A program made the position numbers and the translations under genes. The notes under the pieces were generated by a model that made no database searches, was not told the origin of the DNA, and saw only the letters and a program-made list of their open reading frames with translations. Shown piece by piece: positions 1-9,186 of a stretch of 64,000 bases of DNA. Source of the DNA: Poriferisodalis sp965208925. Lineage in GTDB: Bacteria > Actinomycetota > Acidimicrobiia > Acidimicrobiales > Poriferisodalaceae. The stretch covers positions 1,426,001 to 1,490,000 of the forward strand of contig NZ_OZ242364.1 of the NCBI RefSeq assembly GCF_965208925.1, given 5' to 3'. Numbering within the stretch: the first letter of the stretch is position 1; every line of letters begins with the position of its first letter.

Positions 1-256
1 CGTCGCGGTCCCCGGCCAGAACGATGCAGCTCGTGGCTCCGAGCACGCCCGCAAGCGTGACCGCCGAGTAGATGTCGGACTGCGCAGCAGCGTCGGAGGC
101 GACGATCACCGGCACGGCGCCGGTGCAGTCGCCCAGCACGTCGGGAGGCGGCAGCGTTGCCGATCCGCTCGCTTGCGCGCCGGCGCTCGTGGGCCACATG
201 CCCACCAAGCCCGCGACGACGAGGGCCGCCGCGATCGCCTTCGATGTTCGTGCCAC
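1..256 (-). CDS. Partial secreted protein, possibly cell-wall-binding repeat type
   Basis: Only the first 85 codons are in the window; the gene runs off the left edge. Reading from a GTG at 254-256, the N-terminus is basic (MARTSKA) followed by a hydrophobic run and an alanine cleavage site near residue 27 (SAGAQA), a clear Sec signal peptide, so the product is exported. The first mature segment (VIVASDAAAQSDIYSAVTLA, then GVLGATSCIVLAG) alternates short beta strands and helices in the way of cell-wall-binding repeat 2 domains of Actinomycetota. That family assignment rests on about 40 residues and is tentative. It lies 69 bases downstream of purH on the same strand. Confidence 0.6.
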   Translation of the reverse strand, partial: MARTSKAIAAALVVAGLVGMWPTSAGAQASGSATLPPPDVLGDCTGAVPVIVASDAAAQSDIYSAVTLAGVLGATSCIVLAGDRD

Positions 257-282
257 TAGTGCCGACTGTGCCTATTGGTTCC

Positions 283-298
283 GGCACTCATCAGTGCC
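283..298. promoter_or_regulatory. Inverted repeat GGCACT-N4-AGTGCC
   Basis: A perfect 6-bp inverted repeat with a 4-base spacer lies between the purH stop and the GTG start of the next gene, 27 bases upstream of that start. The sequence ATCAGTGCC occurs here (290-298) and again at the purH stop (from 325). It could be a regulator site or a small hairpin; there is no T run, so a terminator is unlikely. Confidence 0.3.
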
Positions 299-325
299 GC
301 CTGCGTTTGAGGGTTTCGCCACATA

Positions 326-1897
326 TCAGTGCCTGAACTGCCGCTCACCGGTGAACAGCATGGCGAGGCCGAGGTCGTTGGCCCGGGCGATCACGTCGTC
401 GTCACGCAGGGCGCCGCCGGGCTGCACCACCACTGCCACGCCAGCCTCGGCAGCGGCCTCGACGCCGTCAGGGAAGGGGTAGAACGCATCGCTGGCGCAG
501 GCCCCGCCCGCAGCCCGCCCGTCGGCCTTGACGGCGGCGAGCTGGCCCGATTCCACCCGGTTCTGCTGGCCGGCGCCGATGCCCCACGCCGTGCGGTCAC
601 GGGCCAGCACGATCGCGTTCGACGTCACATGCCCGCAGACCCGCCAGGCGAAGCGGGCGTCGGCCCGCTCGCTGGCCGTGGGCTGGCGCTGGGTGACCAC
701 CTGCCAGTCCTCGGGCGCCGACGCGAACGTCTGCGGCGACTGCACCAGCCAGCCGCCGTTGATCTGCCGCAGCGAGATGCCGGCCTCATCGGGCCGCGGC
801 GCTTCCAGCACCCGGGTGTTGCGCCGTTTCGCCTCGATGCGCTCCACCACGCCGTCCTCGTAGCCGGGCGCGATGATCAGGTCGGCCTGCGCCGCCGCCT
901 CGATGCGCTCGACCGTGTCGAGATCCACGATCTTGTTGAACGCCACGATCCCGCCGAATGCCGAGCGCGCGTCGCAGTCGTACGCCCGCTGGTACACGTC
1001 GGCCAGATCGTCGCCAGCCGCCGCGCCGCACGGGTTGGCGTGCTTCACGATCACCACAGCCGAAGAGCGCTCGGCATCGCCGAGGTCGTGCACGATCCGC
1101 CACGCCGCATCGGCGTCGAAGAAGTTCAGGTAGCTGAGCGCCAGCCCGCTGTGCTGGTAGGCGTGGTCCCACCACGTCGACCCGCCGACCGGCCGGTAGC
1201 GGGCGCCGAGATGGTGCGGGTTCTCGCCGTAGCGGCACTCGTCCACCCGCTCCAGCGCCAGGTGCACCGTCGGCGGCAGGGGAGTGGCCTCGGGCGATGC
1301 CCCGCCCGCCGGCGCCGCCTCGATCCCGCCGTCGCCGGCCGGCTCGTCGAACCAGCTCACGATCGCCGCGTCGTAGGCGGCCGTGTGGGCGAAGGCCGCC
1401 CGCGCCAGCCGCCGCCGCGTCGCCGCGCCCAGCGCACCCGATTCCTCCAGCTCCGCCAGCACCGGCTCGTAGTCCGCCGGGTTCACCACCACGCCCACAC
1501 CGCCGTCATCGTCGCCGTGATTCTTCGCAGCCGCCCGCACCATCGCCGGCCCGCCGATGTCGATCAGCTCGGGACCGGGGTCGGACTGGAACGGGTACAG
1601 GTTGCAGACCACCAGGTCGATGGCCGCGATGCCGTGCTCGTCCAGCGACGCCAGGTGCGCCGGCTTCGACCGGTCGGCCAGGATGCCGCCGTGGATGCGC
1701 GGGTGCAGCGTCTTCACCCGGCCGTCCAGCATCTCGGGGCTGCCGGTGACGTCCTCCACCGCCAGCACCGGCACACCGGCATCGGCCAGCGCGGCAGCCG
1801 TCCCGCCGCTCGAGGCGATCTCCCACCCGAGGCCCGACAGCCGGGTCGCGAAGTCCACCACGCCCGTCTTGTCCCACACCGAGATCAACGCCCTCAT
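326..1897 (-). CDS. purH: Bifunctional AICAR transformylase/IMP cyclohydrolase
   Basis: Catalyses the last two steps of IMP synthesis: formylation of AICAR with 10-formyl-THF, then ring closure to IMP, in the cytosol. The 523-aa length matches the family. The N-terminal cyclohydrolase domain (about 1-190) shows VKTLHPRIHGG at 61-71 and CNLYPF near 98-103; the C-terminal transformylase domain shows RYGENPHH at 222-229, the catalytic KHANPCG at 285-291 and SAFGG at 312-316. ATG at 1897 overlaps the purN stop by 4 bases (ATGA), so the two are translationally coupled. An Ala/Pro/Gly-rich insert around 186-210 separates the domains and is a little longer than usual. Confidence 0.97.
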   Translation of the reverse strand: MRALISVWDKTGVVDFATRLSGLGWEIASSGGTAAALADAGVPVLAVEDVTGSPEMLDGRVKTLHPRIHGGILADRSKPAHLASLDEHGIAAIDLVVCNLYPFQSDPGPELIDIGGPAMVRAAAKNHGDDDGGVGVVVNPADYEPVLAELEESGALGAATRRRLARAAFAHTAAYDAAIVSWFDEPAGDGGIEAAPAGGASPEATPLPPTVHLALERVDECRYGENPHHLGARYRPVGGSTWWDHAYQHSGLALSYLNFFDADAAWRIVHDLGDAERSSAVVIVKHANPCGAAAGDDLADVYQRAYDCDARSAFGGIVAFNKIVDLDTVERIEAAAQADLIIAPGYEDGVVERIEAKRRNTRVLEAPRPDEAGISLRQINGGWLVQSPQTFASAPEDWQVVTQRQPTASERADARFAWRVCGHVTSNAIVLARDRTAWGIGAGQQNRVESGQLAAVKADGRAAGGACASDAFYPFPDGVEAAAEAGVAVVVQPGGALRDDDVIARANDLGLAMLFTGERQFRH

Positions 1898-2559
1898 CGG
1901 GTCTGTCCTTCCTGCCTGCCTCTGGGATCGACTTCCCGGCAGGCGTCATCGCCTGCCGACTCGCCGGCGCAGCGCTCCAGGAACGCCGCAATCGTCGCCG
2001 GGTAGAGCTCGCGTTCTACTGCCTTGATGCGCTCGTGCAGCGTCGCCTCGTCGTCGCCCGTCAGCACCGGCACCGCACGCTGCGCCAGCACCGGGCCGGC
2101 ATCCACCTCGGGGATCGCCACATGCACCGTGCAGCCCGACTCGGCGGCCCCCGCATCCAGTGCGTCGCGCACGGCATGCCAGCCCGGAAACGCCGGCAGC
2201 AGCGACGGGTGCGTGTTCAGCACACGCCCCCGGTAGCGCCCGCCGCCCCATTCGAAGAACGACCCGTCCAGCACGGTGCCGAAGCCGGCCATCGCCACCA
2301 CGTCGACGCTCCGGCCGTCCAGCACCGCGGCCAGCTTGCAGCTGTAGCCCTGCCGGTCGAAGCAGCGCCGTCCCGCCTCGCCGCCCCCAGCGGTCGTCCA
2401 CTCCGAACGCTCCACCAGCGCTGTTTCGATTCCGGCATCGGCCGCAATGCCCAGCCCCCTGCACGGCCGATCGGCCCCCACCAGATCCACCGGCAGCCCG
2501 ACGCCCAGCATCGCTTCGAGGATCGATCCGGTGCCCGAAACCAGTACCGCCAGCCGCAC
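1894..2559 (-). CDS. purN: Phosphoribosylglycinamide formyltransferase
   Basis: Transfers formyl from 10-formyl-THF to GAR, step three of purine synthesis. At 221 aa it is the usual GART length. The start is the GTG at 2559, which places the family N-terminus MRLAVLVSGTGS first; the frame stays open far upstream, but that part is antisense to the UPF0182 gene. Catalytic residues are visible: N115-T-H117 followed by PSLLP, and D153 in EVDAGPVL after GCTVHV. The phosphate-binding SGTGS is at 8-12. Overlaps purH by 4 bases; divergent from UPF0182 with 83 bases between, which must hold both promoters. Confidence 0.95.
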   Translation of the reverse strand: MRLAVLVSGTGSILEAMLGVGLPVDLVGADRPCRGLGIAADAGIETALVERSEWTTAGGGEAGRRCFDRQGYSCKLAAVLDGRSVDVVAMAGFGTVLDGSFFEWGGGRYRGRVLNTHPSLLPAFPGWHAVRDALDAGAAESGCTVHVAIPEVDAGPVLAQRAVPVLTGDDEATLHERIKAVERELYPATIAAFLERCAGESAGDDACREVDPRGRQEGQTR

Positions 2560-2642
2560 GGCGCCGAACCTACGCGCCCCGCCCGCCCGCGGCGCGGTCC
2601 GCCGGCTGCGGTGCCTGCGCTCCCCAGTAGCCTCGCTGCCGT

Positions 2643-5600
2643 ATGCGCCCGCCCGAGGACATGCCGCCCCCGTCGTCCGAGCCGCCAGGCGGACCCCAGG
2701 GCCCCCAAGGACCCCAGGGACCCCGAGGTCCCGGCGGCCCCCGCCGGATGCCACGCCGCCCACGCGGCCTCACCCGGTTCCGCCTGATCATCGGCATCGT
2801 CGTCGCGGCCGGCCTCATCCTGCTGTTCTCCATCCGGGGCCTCGCCGGCTTCTGGACCGACTACCTGTGGTTCGACAGCCTGGGCTACGCCTCGGTGTGG
2901 TGGAAGGTGCTGTGGGCCAAGATCGGTCTCGGCCTGCTGTTCACGGCCATCTTCTTCGTCCTGCTCTGGGTGAACCTGTTCATCGCCGAGCGGCTCGCCG
3001 CGCGCGCCACCCCCACAGGGCCGGCCGAGGACATCGCCGCTCGCTGGCACCAGATTTCCCGCCGTCGCCGCGCCCTCATCCGCATCGGCGTCTCGCTGGT
3101 GCTCGCCTTCATGGTCGGCACCGGCGTGTCGGGCCAGTGGGAAGCGTGGCTGTTCTTCATCAACGCCACCGACTTCGGCCTCACCGACCCGCAGTTCGGC
3201 CGCGACATCGGCTTCTACGTCTTCCGCTTGCCGTTCTTCAACTTCCTGGTCGGCTGGGCGTTCGCCGCCGTGCTGGTGACGTTCATCTTCACCACCATCT
3301 GGCACTACCTGAACGGTGCCATCCGGGTGCAGGCCCCCGCCGGCAGCCGGGTGCAGCCGCAGGTGAAGGCGCACCTGTCGCTGCTGCTGGGCCTGCTGGC
3401 GCTCATCAAGGCGGTGGGCTACTACTTCGACCAGTTCGAGCTGACGCTGTCCACCCGGGGCTTCGTCGACGGCGCCACCTACACCGACGTGAACGCGCAG
3501 CTGCCGGTGCTGCGGCTGCTGATGGTGATCAGCCTGTTCAGCTTCCTGCTGCTCGTGGTGAACATCTGGCGGCGCGGTTTCACCTACCCGGTGATCGCCG
3601 TAGCGCTGTGGGTGGTGATCGCCGGCCTGGCGGGTGCGGCGTACCCCGCCATCGTGCAGCGCTTCCAGGTGGAGCCCTCGGAGTCCACCCGCGAGGCGCC
3701 TTACATCGAGCGCAACATCGAGATGACCCGCATCGCGCTCGATCTCGACGATGTCACCACCAGCGAGTTCGACTACGAACCCGAGCTCACCGCTGCCGAC
3801 ATCGAGAACAACTTCGACACGGTGCGCAACGTGCGGCTGCTCGACCCCGCCGTCATGCAGGACACGTTCCAGCAGACCCAGGGCATCAAGAGCTTCTACG
3901 ACTTCCGCGACATCGACGTGGACCGCTACGAGATCGACGGCGAGATCACCCAGATCGTGCTGTCGGCCCGTGAGCTGCGCCCCACCGAGCTGCCCACCGA
4001 CACCTGGGAGACCGAGCACGTCGCCTACACCCACGGCTACGGCGTGGCTGCCGCGCCGGCGAATGGGGTCGACGCCAACGGTCGCCCGGCCTATGCGCTG
4101 GGCGACATCCCGGGGGTGACGGCGCCGGGCGCGGAGGCGCTTGAGCTCGACGAGCCGGGCCTGTACGTGGGCGAGGACTTGCAGGGCTACGCCATCGTGG
4201 GCGCCCAGCGGGCCGAGGTCGACTTCCAGGACGACGACGACCGCACCGAGACCACCCGCTACGACGGTGCCGACGGCGTGGGCGTCGGCGGCTTCTTCCG
4301 GCGCCTGGCGTTCGCGGTGCGCTTCGCGGAGCCGAACCTGCTGGTGTCGGGCGAGATCCAAGGCGAGAGCCGCATCCTCTACAACCGCGACATCACCCAG
4401 CGGGTGCAGCTGCTGGCGCCGTTCCTGTCCTACGACAACGACCCCTATCCGGTCGTGCTCGACGGGAAGGTGAAGTGGGTGCTCGACGCCTACACCACCA
4501 CCACGCAGTTCCCGTACGCGCAGCGCACCAATTCCCGGGCGGCCACGCTGGGCAGCGACCTGCGCGACCCGTTCAACTACGTGCGGAACTCGGTGAAGGC
4601 CGTGGTGGATGCGCACGACGGCACAGTCACGTTCTATGTGGTGGACCGCAGCGACCCGATCGTGCAGTCGTACATCAAGCAGTTCCCCGATCTGTTCTCC
4701 GAGGAAGAGCCGCCGATGGAGCTGCAGGAGCACTTCCGCTATCCCGAAGACCTGTTCCGGGTGCAGACCGATGCGTGGGGCCGCTACCGCCTGAGCGACC
4801 CGTCGGAGTTCTACGACGCTGCGGGTGCGTGGGCAGTGGCGCAGGACCCGGGCGACTCCATCGGCCAGACCACGGTGGAGACAGTGCGCGACGAGACCAC
4901 CGGGCAGGTGATCGCCACGGTCGAGGCCCGCATCTCGCCGCAGTACCTGCTGTTCCGATTGCCGGGCGACGATGCTGCGTCATTCGTGATCTTCCGGCCG
5001 TTCGTGCCGTTCTCCGAGGACGATTCTCGCAAGAACCTCGAAGGCTTCATGGTGGTCCACAACGACCCCGACCGCTACGGCGACATCGAGGTGTTCGAGA
5101 TCCGGTCGGATCAGCCGATCGACGGTCCGGCGCTGTTCAACTCGAACATCCAGACCGAGGAGGAGATCTCCGAGCGGCTGACGCTGCTGAACCAGAACGG
5201 CTCGGTGGTGCGGCCCGGCAACCTGCTGCTGATCCCGGTGGAGAACTCGCTGCTGTACGTGCGGCCGCTGTTCATTGCGGCCACCGGCCCGACCGCGGTG
5301 CCCGAGCTGCAGCTGGTGATTGCCGGCATTGGCTCGAACGTGGTGATCTCTGAGACGTTCGAAGGAGCGCTCGAGAAGGCCATCGGCGCCAGCATCGACA
5401 TCGGCAACGGGACGGTGCGCCAACCCGAGCGAACGCCCGATGCGCCCGCTACCGAAGACGAAGCGCCGGCTGCCGCCGAGCCCGACGATGCAGCCGACGA
5501 CGAACCGGCGACGACGCCCGACACTGGCTCAGTGAGCGATCTGCTCGAGCGCGCCGCCAGGGCGTTCGAGCGTGCCGATGTCGCGCTGCGCGAGGGCGAC

Positions 5601-5687
5601 CTGGCCGCCTACCAGGAGGCCGTCGACGAGGCCGAAGGCCTCATCGCTCGAGCCGCCCGCATCCTCGAACAAGCCGCCACCGGCTAG
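2643..5687 (+). CDS. UPF0182 family large membrane protein
   Basis: A 1,014-aa protein of the UPF0182 family common in Actinomycetota, of unknown biochemical function. Residues 1-45 are Pro/Gly-rich with a collagen-like run of G-P-Q/G-P-R triplets, then a basic stretch. About seven hydrophobic segments fill residues 46-340 (first at RLIIGIVVAAGLILLFSIRG, then the family WxTDYLWFDSLGY pattern). The remaining 670 residues form a large, probably extracytoplasmic domain, followed by an acidic Ala/Glu/Asp/Pro linker and a helical tail (DLLERAARAFERADVALREGD). Start is the ATG at 2643; no strong Shine-Dalgarno is seen. Divergent from purN. Confidence 0.92.
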   Translation: MRPPEDMPPPSSEPPGGPQGPQGPQGPRGPGGPRRMPRRPRGLTRFRLIIGIVVAAGLILLFSIRGLAGFWTDYLWFDSLGYASVWWKVLWAKIGLGLLFTAIFFVLLWVNLFIAERLAARATPTGPAEDIAARWHQISRRRRALIRIGVSLVLAFMVGTGVSGQWEAWLFFINATDFGLTDPQFGRDIGFYVFRLPFFNFLVGWAFAAVLVTFIFTTIWHYLNGAIRVQAPAGSRVQPQVKAHLSLLLGLLALIKAVGYYFDQFELTLSTRGFVDGATYTDVNAQLPVLRLLMVISLFSFLLLVVNIWRRGFTYPVIAVALWVVIAGLAGAAYPAIVQRFQVEPSESTREAPYIERNIEMTRIALDLDDVTTSEFDYEPELTAADIENNFDTVRNVRLLDPAVMQDTFQQTQGIKSFYDFRDIDVDRYEIDGEITQIVLSARELRPTELPTDTWETEHVAYTHGYGVAAAPANGVDANGRPAYALGDIPGVTAPGAEALELDEPGLYVGEDLQGYAIVGAQRAEVDFQDDDDRTETTRYDGADGVGVGGFFRRLAFAVRFAEPNLLVSGEIQGESRILYNRDITQRVQLLAPFLSYDNDPYPVVLDGKVKWVLDAYTTTTQFPYAQRTNSRAATLGSDLRDPFNYVRNSVKAVVDAHDGTVTFYVVDRSDPIVQSYIKQFPDLFSEEEPPMELQEHFRYPEDLFRVQTDAWGRYRLSDPSEFYDAAGAWAVAQDPGDSIGQTTVETVRDETTGQVIATVEARISPQYLLFRLPGDDAASFVIFRPFVPFSEDDSRKNLEGFMVVHNDPDRYGDIEVFEIRSDQPIDGPALFNSNIQTEEEISERLTLLNQNGSVVRPGNLLLIPVENSLLYVRPLFIAATGPTAVPELQLVIAGIGSNVVISETFEGALEKAIGASIDIGNGTVRQPERTPDAPATEDEAPAAAEPDDAADDEPATTPDTGSVSDLLERAARAFERADVALREGDLAAYQEAVDEAEGLIARAARILEQAATG

Positions 5688-5705
5688 GCCCGCGCAAGTC
5701 CCACG

Positions 5706-5906
5706 ATGGACGAGGCCGATTGCGAGCCCATGCCATCTGATCAAGCACGGTCACTGCTCCGTGAGGTGATTCTCGACGGCGCCACCGGTCCAGTCGTCGG
5801 GCGAGCCGATGAGCGCTACGTCGCGTCGCTTCGGAACCGCATTCGATCAAGGAGTGCGGCACAGCAACCGCCAGCCGGCGAGGGTCCAGATCCCGAGACG
5901 TCCTAA
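5706..5906 (+). CDS. Possible small hypothetical protein (66 aa)
   Basis: A short open frame 18 bases after the UPF0182 stop, starting at an ATG. The product is charged and looks helical in the middle (DERYVASLRNRIRSR). I recognise no family. Composition is plausible for a protein, but frames on the opposite strand are also open here, so it may be non-coding. Confidence 0.3.
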   Translation: MDEADCEPMPSDQARSLLREVILDGATGPVVGRADERYVASLRNRIRSRSAAQQPPAGEGPDPETS

Positions 5907-5954
5907 GCCTCAGCAGACTTCGATCCTCAGCTGAGCGAATTCCCGCGTGCAGCC

Positions 5955-5984
5955 TTGCTGGCGTCGGGAGGCCGCTGGTAGTGT
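5955..5984 (+). promoter_or_regulatory. Promoter of the initiator tRNA gene
   Basis: TTGCTG at 5955-5960 and TAGTGT at 5979-5984 are spaced by 18 bases and fit -35/-10 hexamers of the housekeeping sigma factor. The expected start is near 5991, about six bases before the tRNA 5' end, a typical distance for an actinobacterial tRNA transcript. Confidence 0.55.
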
Positions 5985-5996
5985 GATCAGTCTCGC

Positions 5997-6073
5997 CGCG
6001 GGGTGGAGCAGTCTGGAAGCTCGTCGGGCTCATAACCCGAAGGTCGCAGGTTCAAATCCTGCCCCCGCCACCA
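5997..6073 (+). tRNA. Initiator tRNA-fMet (CAT)
   Basis: A full cloverleaf with anticodon CAT at 6031-6033. Three G-C pairs in the anticodon stem (GGG CTCATAA CCC) and a mismatched first acceptor pair (C1 against C72) are the hallmarks of initiator rather than elongator methionine tRNA. The T arm reads GCAGG-TTCAAAT-CCTGC, and the 3' CCA (6071-6073) is encoded. It sits between its own promoter and a strong hairpin terminator. Confidence 0.97.
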
Positions 6074-6078
6074 CTCAG

Positions 6079-6108
6079 CAAGCCCCAGGAGCCAGGCTCC
6101 GGGGCTTG
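6079..6108 (+). terminator. Hairpin terminator after tRNA-fMet
   Basis: CAAGCCCC (6079-6086) pairs with GGGGCTTG (6101-6108); after a bulged A, GGAG pairs with CTCC around a five-base loop. The T run is short (GTT). It begins five bases after the tRNA CCA, so it most likely ends that transcript; the symmetric stem could also serve the opposing small gene at 6120. Confidence 0.65.
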
Positions 6109-6119
6109 TTCCGCGTCAC

Positions 6120-6290
6120 TCAGTGCTCGCGCCGCACACCCTTGAATGGCCCACCAGACCTCTTCATGGCCATGAACCGGCCCGAGGACGCATCGCGCTT
6201 GATCCAGTTGCCATTCTTCGGATTCTGGAACTGGCTGCGGCCTTTCACGGCACCGTTCCGGCCGCTGCCCTTAGCGCCGTTCTTGGCCAT
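6120..6290 (-). CDS. Conserved small basic protein (56 aa)
   Basis: Starts at the ATG at 6290 behind a near-perfect Shine-Dalgarno (AGGAGG, four bases upstream of the ATG). The product is rich in Lys, Arg, Asn and Gly (MAKNGAKGSGRNGAVKGRSQ; later NPKNGNWIKRD and PFKGVRREH). The pattern RSQF-NPKTGNW-KRD--TGRFM--K--G-PFKGV recurs in many bacteria as an uncharacterised small protein; it has no assigned function. The strong ribosome site and conserved pattern make it a confident gene. Confidence 0.8.
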   Translation of the reverse strand: MAKNGAKGSGRNGAVKGRSQFQNPKNGNWIKRDASSGRFMAMKRSGGPFKGVRREH

Positions 6291-6324
6291 CGTGCCTCCT
6301 GATTCTCTGAGTTCAGTGTATTCC

Positions 6325-7923
6325 TCAGCCGATAATGCTGATGGTGTCCCGTGCCCAAACCCAAGCCGATTCGGCCCACCCCACGTCTGCGTGAAGCAGC
6401 AATCGGCTGAGCGCCACAACCCACAGTGCTGCGATGGAGGCCATGAGAAGCGTGCGGCTTCGCCGAAGCAGTCTCTCGGCTAGCGAAGTCGATTCACGAC
6501 TGAGAACGACGGCACCTGCGAGAGTGAGCGGGAACGTCAAGAGAGCCAAGCTCTCGACTAGGTAAGCGAAGGTCACCGGCAAGCAGAGCATGGTGGTGCC
6601 TGCCATCGCGATGAGCGATTGCAGCCACCAGATTGGGCGTCGGTAGCCGCGGCGAGGCCGAGCCCGAAGGCCGACTCGCACGACGCCGGGTGGCGTGCCC
6701 GCGTCCGCGTACAGCGCGATGGCGTCAGCTGTCTCGCGTGCATCGTCGCTGACCTTGACGTCCACGCGATGGCCTGCAAAGTCGTCGACGCGCAAGCGGT
6801 CGAGGACAACGCCATGATCTGAAGCGCGAATCTCGATGTGGGTGGTCGACGCATCGCCCACTTCAATTTCTTGTCGCAGGTATGGCGATGGGGCGCCTCG
6901 CCACGGTCGCTGTTCGGACAACTTGACAGTGCACGGGCGGTCGACGGGTACCACTGTGTCGATGATCACGTGCCATCGACGTCCAAGTTCGGCCAAAGAG
7001 CGCCGAGCGCGAAGGCTCATGGAATCGACGGCGTCACAGAACTCGGCGACGAGGATGTCGATGTCGGCAATCCCACGTGGCCGGATGGGCATGAATGGGA
7101 TCGCCAAGAGAATCCACTCCGAGGAAGACTCAGCGTCCTCGCCCTCACCGAGGGCCTCGATCAGCGCTCTTCGGGCGTCCTCAGTTTGGTGCTGCCATCT
7201 TGCGACGTGGTGCGCGTTGATGCCCAATTCGAGATCCGCATTGAGGTAGTTGGCGAGCGCTTCTTCTCGCCATTCGCGGTCCCGACCAAGCAATCGAAGT
7301 CTCTGGGATTGCTTCTCGCGCCCCACGTAGTGCTCTCGCCACGCCCAGGGCGTGTAGTCCGAGACGCCTGCCCACAGTGCTCCTCCGACAGGTTGGTCCC
7401 CGATCGGGCGGCCATCGACGTGCGACATGTAGCCGGCTTGGATGAGGGCAGAGTCTCGCTTGAGGACGAGTGATGCGTGTTTGCCTTCGGCACCTGCGAG
7501 ATCGAAGTTGAGCAGGAGACTCTTTGGACGAGCAGCGAATGGCAGGAGCAGGCGCATCTGGTCGGTCACCTGCGCTCCCGGTGCGTAACGACGGATGAGC
7601 TCGAGGGGTATCCGGATCTGATAGGCGGTCGTGGCGTCAACATGGTCACTGTCCCGCAGCAGGATCTCGTGAACAGCTCGCTCACGCCAGATCTGTGTGT
7701 CGTCCAGTAGTTCGAACGTGAGGTTCCACTCCTCCGACAGGTCGATCAACGTAGGGCCCTGCCGCTCGTCGACAAATGCTTGAACTCCTGTGTCGACAAG
7801 CGTCTTCGATCGAGAAGTGTCGTCGAGTCTGCCCGATGCCCAACGGAGGAAGTGCTTCAACATCGCGCTTGTCGGTGACGCCGTCGTGGATTCCCGCACA
7901 CCATGAGCCCGTAAATCTGCCAC
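6325..7923 (-). CDS. Unassigned protein with C-terminal membrane segments
   Basis: 532 aa from a GTG at 7923; an ATG at 7863 (MLKHFLRW) is an equally possible start, and neither has a good ribosome site. The first 430 residues are soluble and mixed alpha/beta, with no motif I recognise. The last 100 residues hold about three hydrophobic helices (around LQSLIAMAGTTMLCLPVTFA, SLALLTFPLTLAGAVVL and TLLMASIAALWVVALSRLLL), suggesting a large cytoplasmic domain tethered to the membrane. Base usage is less GC-extreme than in neighbours, consistent with accessory DNA. Function unknown. Confidence 0.75.
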   Translation of the reverse strand: MADLRAHGVRESTTASPTSAMLKHFLRWASGRLDDTSRSKTLVDTGVQAFVDERQGPTLIDLSEEWNLTFELLDDTQIWRERAVHEILLRDSDHVDATTAYQIRIPLELIRRYAPGAQVTDQMRLLLPFAARPKSLLLNFDLAGAEGKHASLVLKRDSALIQAGYMSHVDGRPIGDQPVGGALWAGVSDYTPWAWREHYVGREKQSQRLRLLGRDREWREEALANYLNADLELGINAHHVARWQHQTEDARRALIEALGEGEDAESSSEWILLAIPFMPIRPRGIADIDILVAEFCDAVDSMSLRARRSLAELGRRWHVIIDTVVPVDRPCTVKLSEQRPWRGAPSPYLRQEIEVGDASTTHIEIRASDHGVVLDRLRVDDFAGHRVDVKVSDDARETADAIALYADAGTPPGVVRVGLRARPRRGYRRPIWWLQSLIAMAGTTMLCLPVTFAYLVESLALLTFPLTLAGAVVLSRESTSLAERLLRRSRTLLMASIAALWVVALSRLLLHADVGWAESAWVWARDTISIIG

Positions 7924-8085
7924 AGCCGCTCAGAGATCGGCGCGGGGTTTTCCTGTCGAGTGTTTCTGGATCACTGGAGCTGACTCGGTTTGGTTGAGTA
8001 GTGCCTCGCTTGCTCAAGCCCAGCACGCGCGAACGTGCAGAGGAACCTTTGGGAGCTTGCTTGCACTGCGGTGGATGCGGGAGAT

Positions 8086-9021
8086 TCAACTGAACGCAGC
8101 GGCAACCTCGTTCACGATGGCGGTGACCGCCCGCCGACGCATCGTCGGCGCGAATCGAAGTGCGAGGAATCCGTGGGTCATCGTTGCGTAGGTGCTCAGT
8201 GTTGCTCTCACGTTGTTGTCGCGCAGGCGCTTCGCGTAGCGGATTCCGTCGTCGCGTAGCGGGTCGTGGCCGGCCACGATGATGTGTGCCGCAGGGAGGC
8301 CCTTCAGCAGATCGGCATGCAGGGGTGAGGCCCGCCAGTCTGTGGCGTCGGCCTCGCCGAGGTAGAGCCGCCGTACGGTCTCGAGCTGCGCTCGTGTCGC
8401 GAAGCCGTGATCTGCTTCGGAGTCAATCGAGGCACTCGACAGGGTCAGATCCAACGCGGGGTAGATGAGCGTCTGGTGCCGTATGGGCGGCCACTCGCGG
8501 GCGCGGGCCATGAGGCACAGGACCGCGGCCAGATTGCCGCCCGCGCTGTCGCCCATCACCGCTATGCGTCGCGAGTCGGCACCGAGTTGTTCCGCGTGCT
8601 CGGCCAGCCAGCTGAATGCGTGGCAGCAGTCCTCGACGGCTGCCGGGAATGGATGCTCGGGTGCGAGCCGGTACTCGACTGAAGCCACGATGGACGGGGT
8701 TTGGCGTGCGACGCGGGTGGTGAGCCACTCCGGCGTATCCATGTCTGAGAACATCCAGGCGCCGCCATGGACATAGACGATCAAAGGCAGCGGGCCATCG
8801 CACCGCTCGGTTGGTTCGTCGACGCGGACCCGAAGGCTCGTGTGTGGAGGCGGCAGACGGAGGTGCCGGTTGACGACTCCCGATGCCGGCCGTCCCGTCG
8901 CCCACCGTGGGGCGCGGTCGTGACGGGCGCGAAGGTGAGCGATGTCTGACATCGAGGAGATGCCCGGGTTGAAGAACGGGATGCCCGCGAGCACTCGATA
9001 GCGCCAGTCCAAGCCCTTCAT
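8086..9021 (-). CDS. Alpha/beta hydrolase, HSL-type esterase
   Basis: 311 aa from the ATG at 9021; an upstream ATG at 9108 would add 29 residues that look non-homologous. Oxyanion motif HGGAW at 85-89 and nucleophile elbow GDSAGG with Ser159 identify the hormone-sensitive-lipase family; the acid lies in AGHDPLRDDG and the His in MTHGF. Predicted to hydrolyse short acyl esters. It is divergent from the LacI-family gene, and the operator at 9187-9202 lies between them, so it may belong to that regulon. Confidence 0.85.
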   Translation of the reverse strand: MKGLDWRYRVLAGIPFFNPGISSMSDIAHLRARHDRAPRWATGRPASGVVNRHLRLPPPHTSLRVRVDEPTERCDGPLPLIVYVHGGAWMFSDMDTPEWLTTRVARQTPSIVASVEYRLAPEHPFPAAVEDCCHAFSWLAEHAEQLGADSRRIAVMGDSAGGNLAAVLCLMARAREWPPIRHQTLIYPALDLTLSSASIDSEADHGFATRAQLETVRRLYLGEADATDWRASPLHADLLKGLPAAHIIVAGHDPLRDDGIRYAKRLRDNNVRATLSTYATMTHGFLALRFAPTMRRRAVTAIVNEVAAAFS

Positions 9022-9186
9022 CGAACCACCGCTTGCTGCAGCGGCTGCCGGGGACAAGACGCAAACCGGGAGCCGTGACGGCCCGTGACATACTTCGGTG
9101 TGGCGCATGCGATGCGCTGGGGGTCATGAGGATGCATGCCCAGTTCCTCTCAGTCGACGGGCGCGGGCTGCGACGCAGAGCGCTGT

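Noticed and set aside
329..2005. Long plus-strand open frame of more than 550 codons
   Set aside because: It is antisense to purH, which has all its catalytic motifs; long antisense frames are expected in GC-rich DNA.
2217..4733. Minus-strand open frame of 838 codons opposite the UPF0182 gene
   Set aside because: Composition is His/Asp/Arg-rich in the way of a frame-shifted shadow, with no motif, and its 3' part overlaps purN out of frame.
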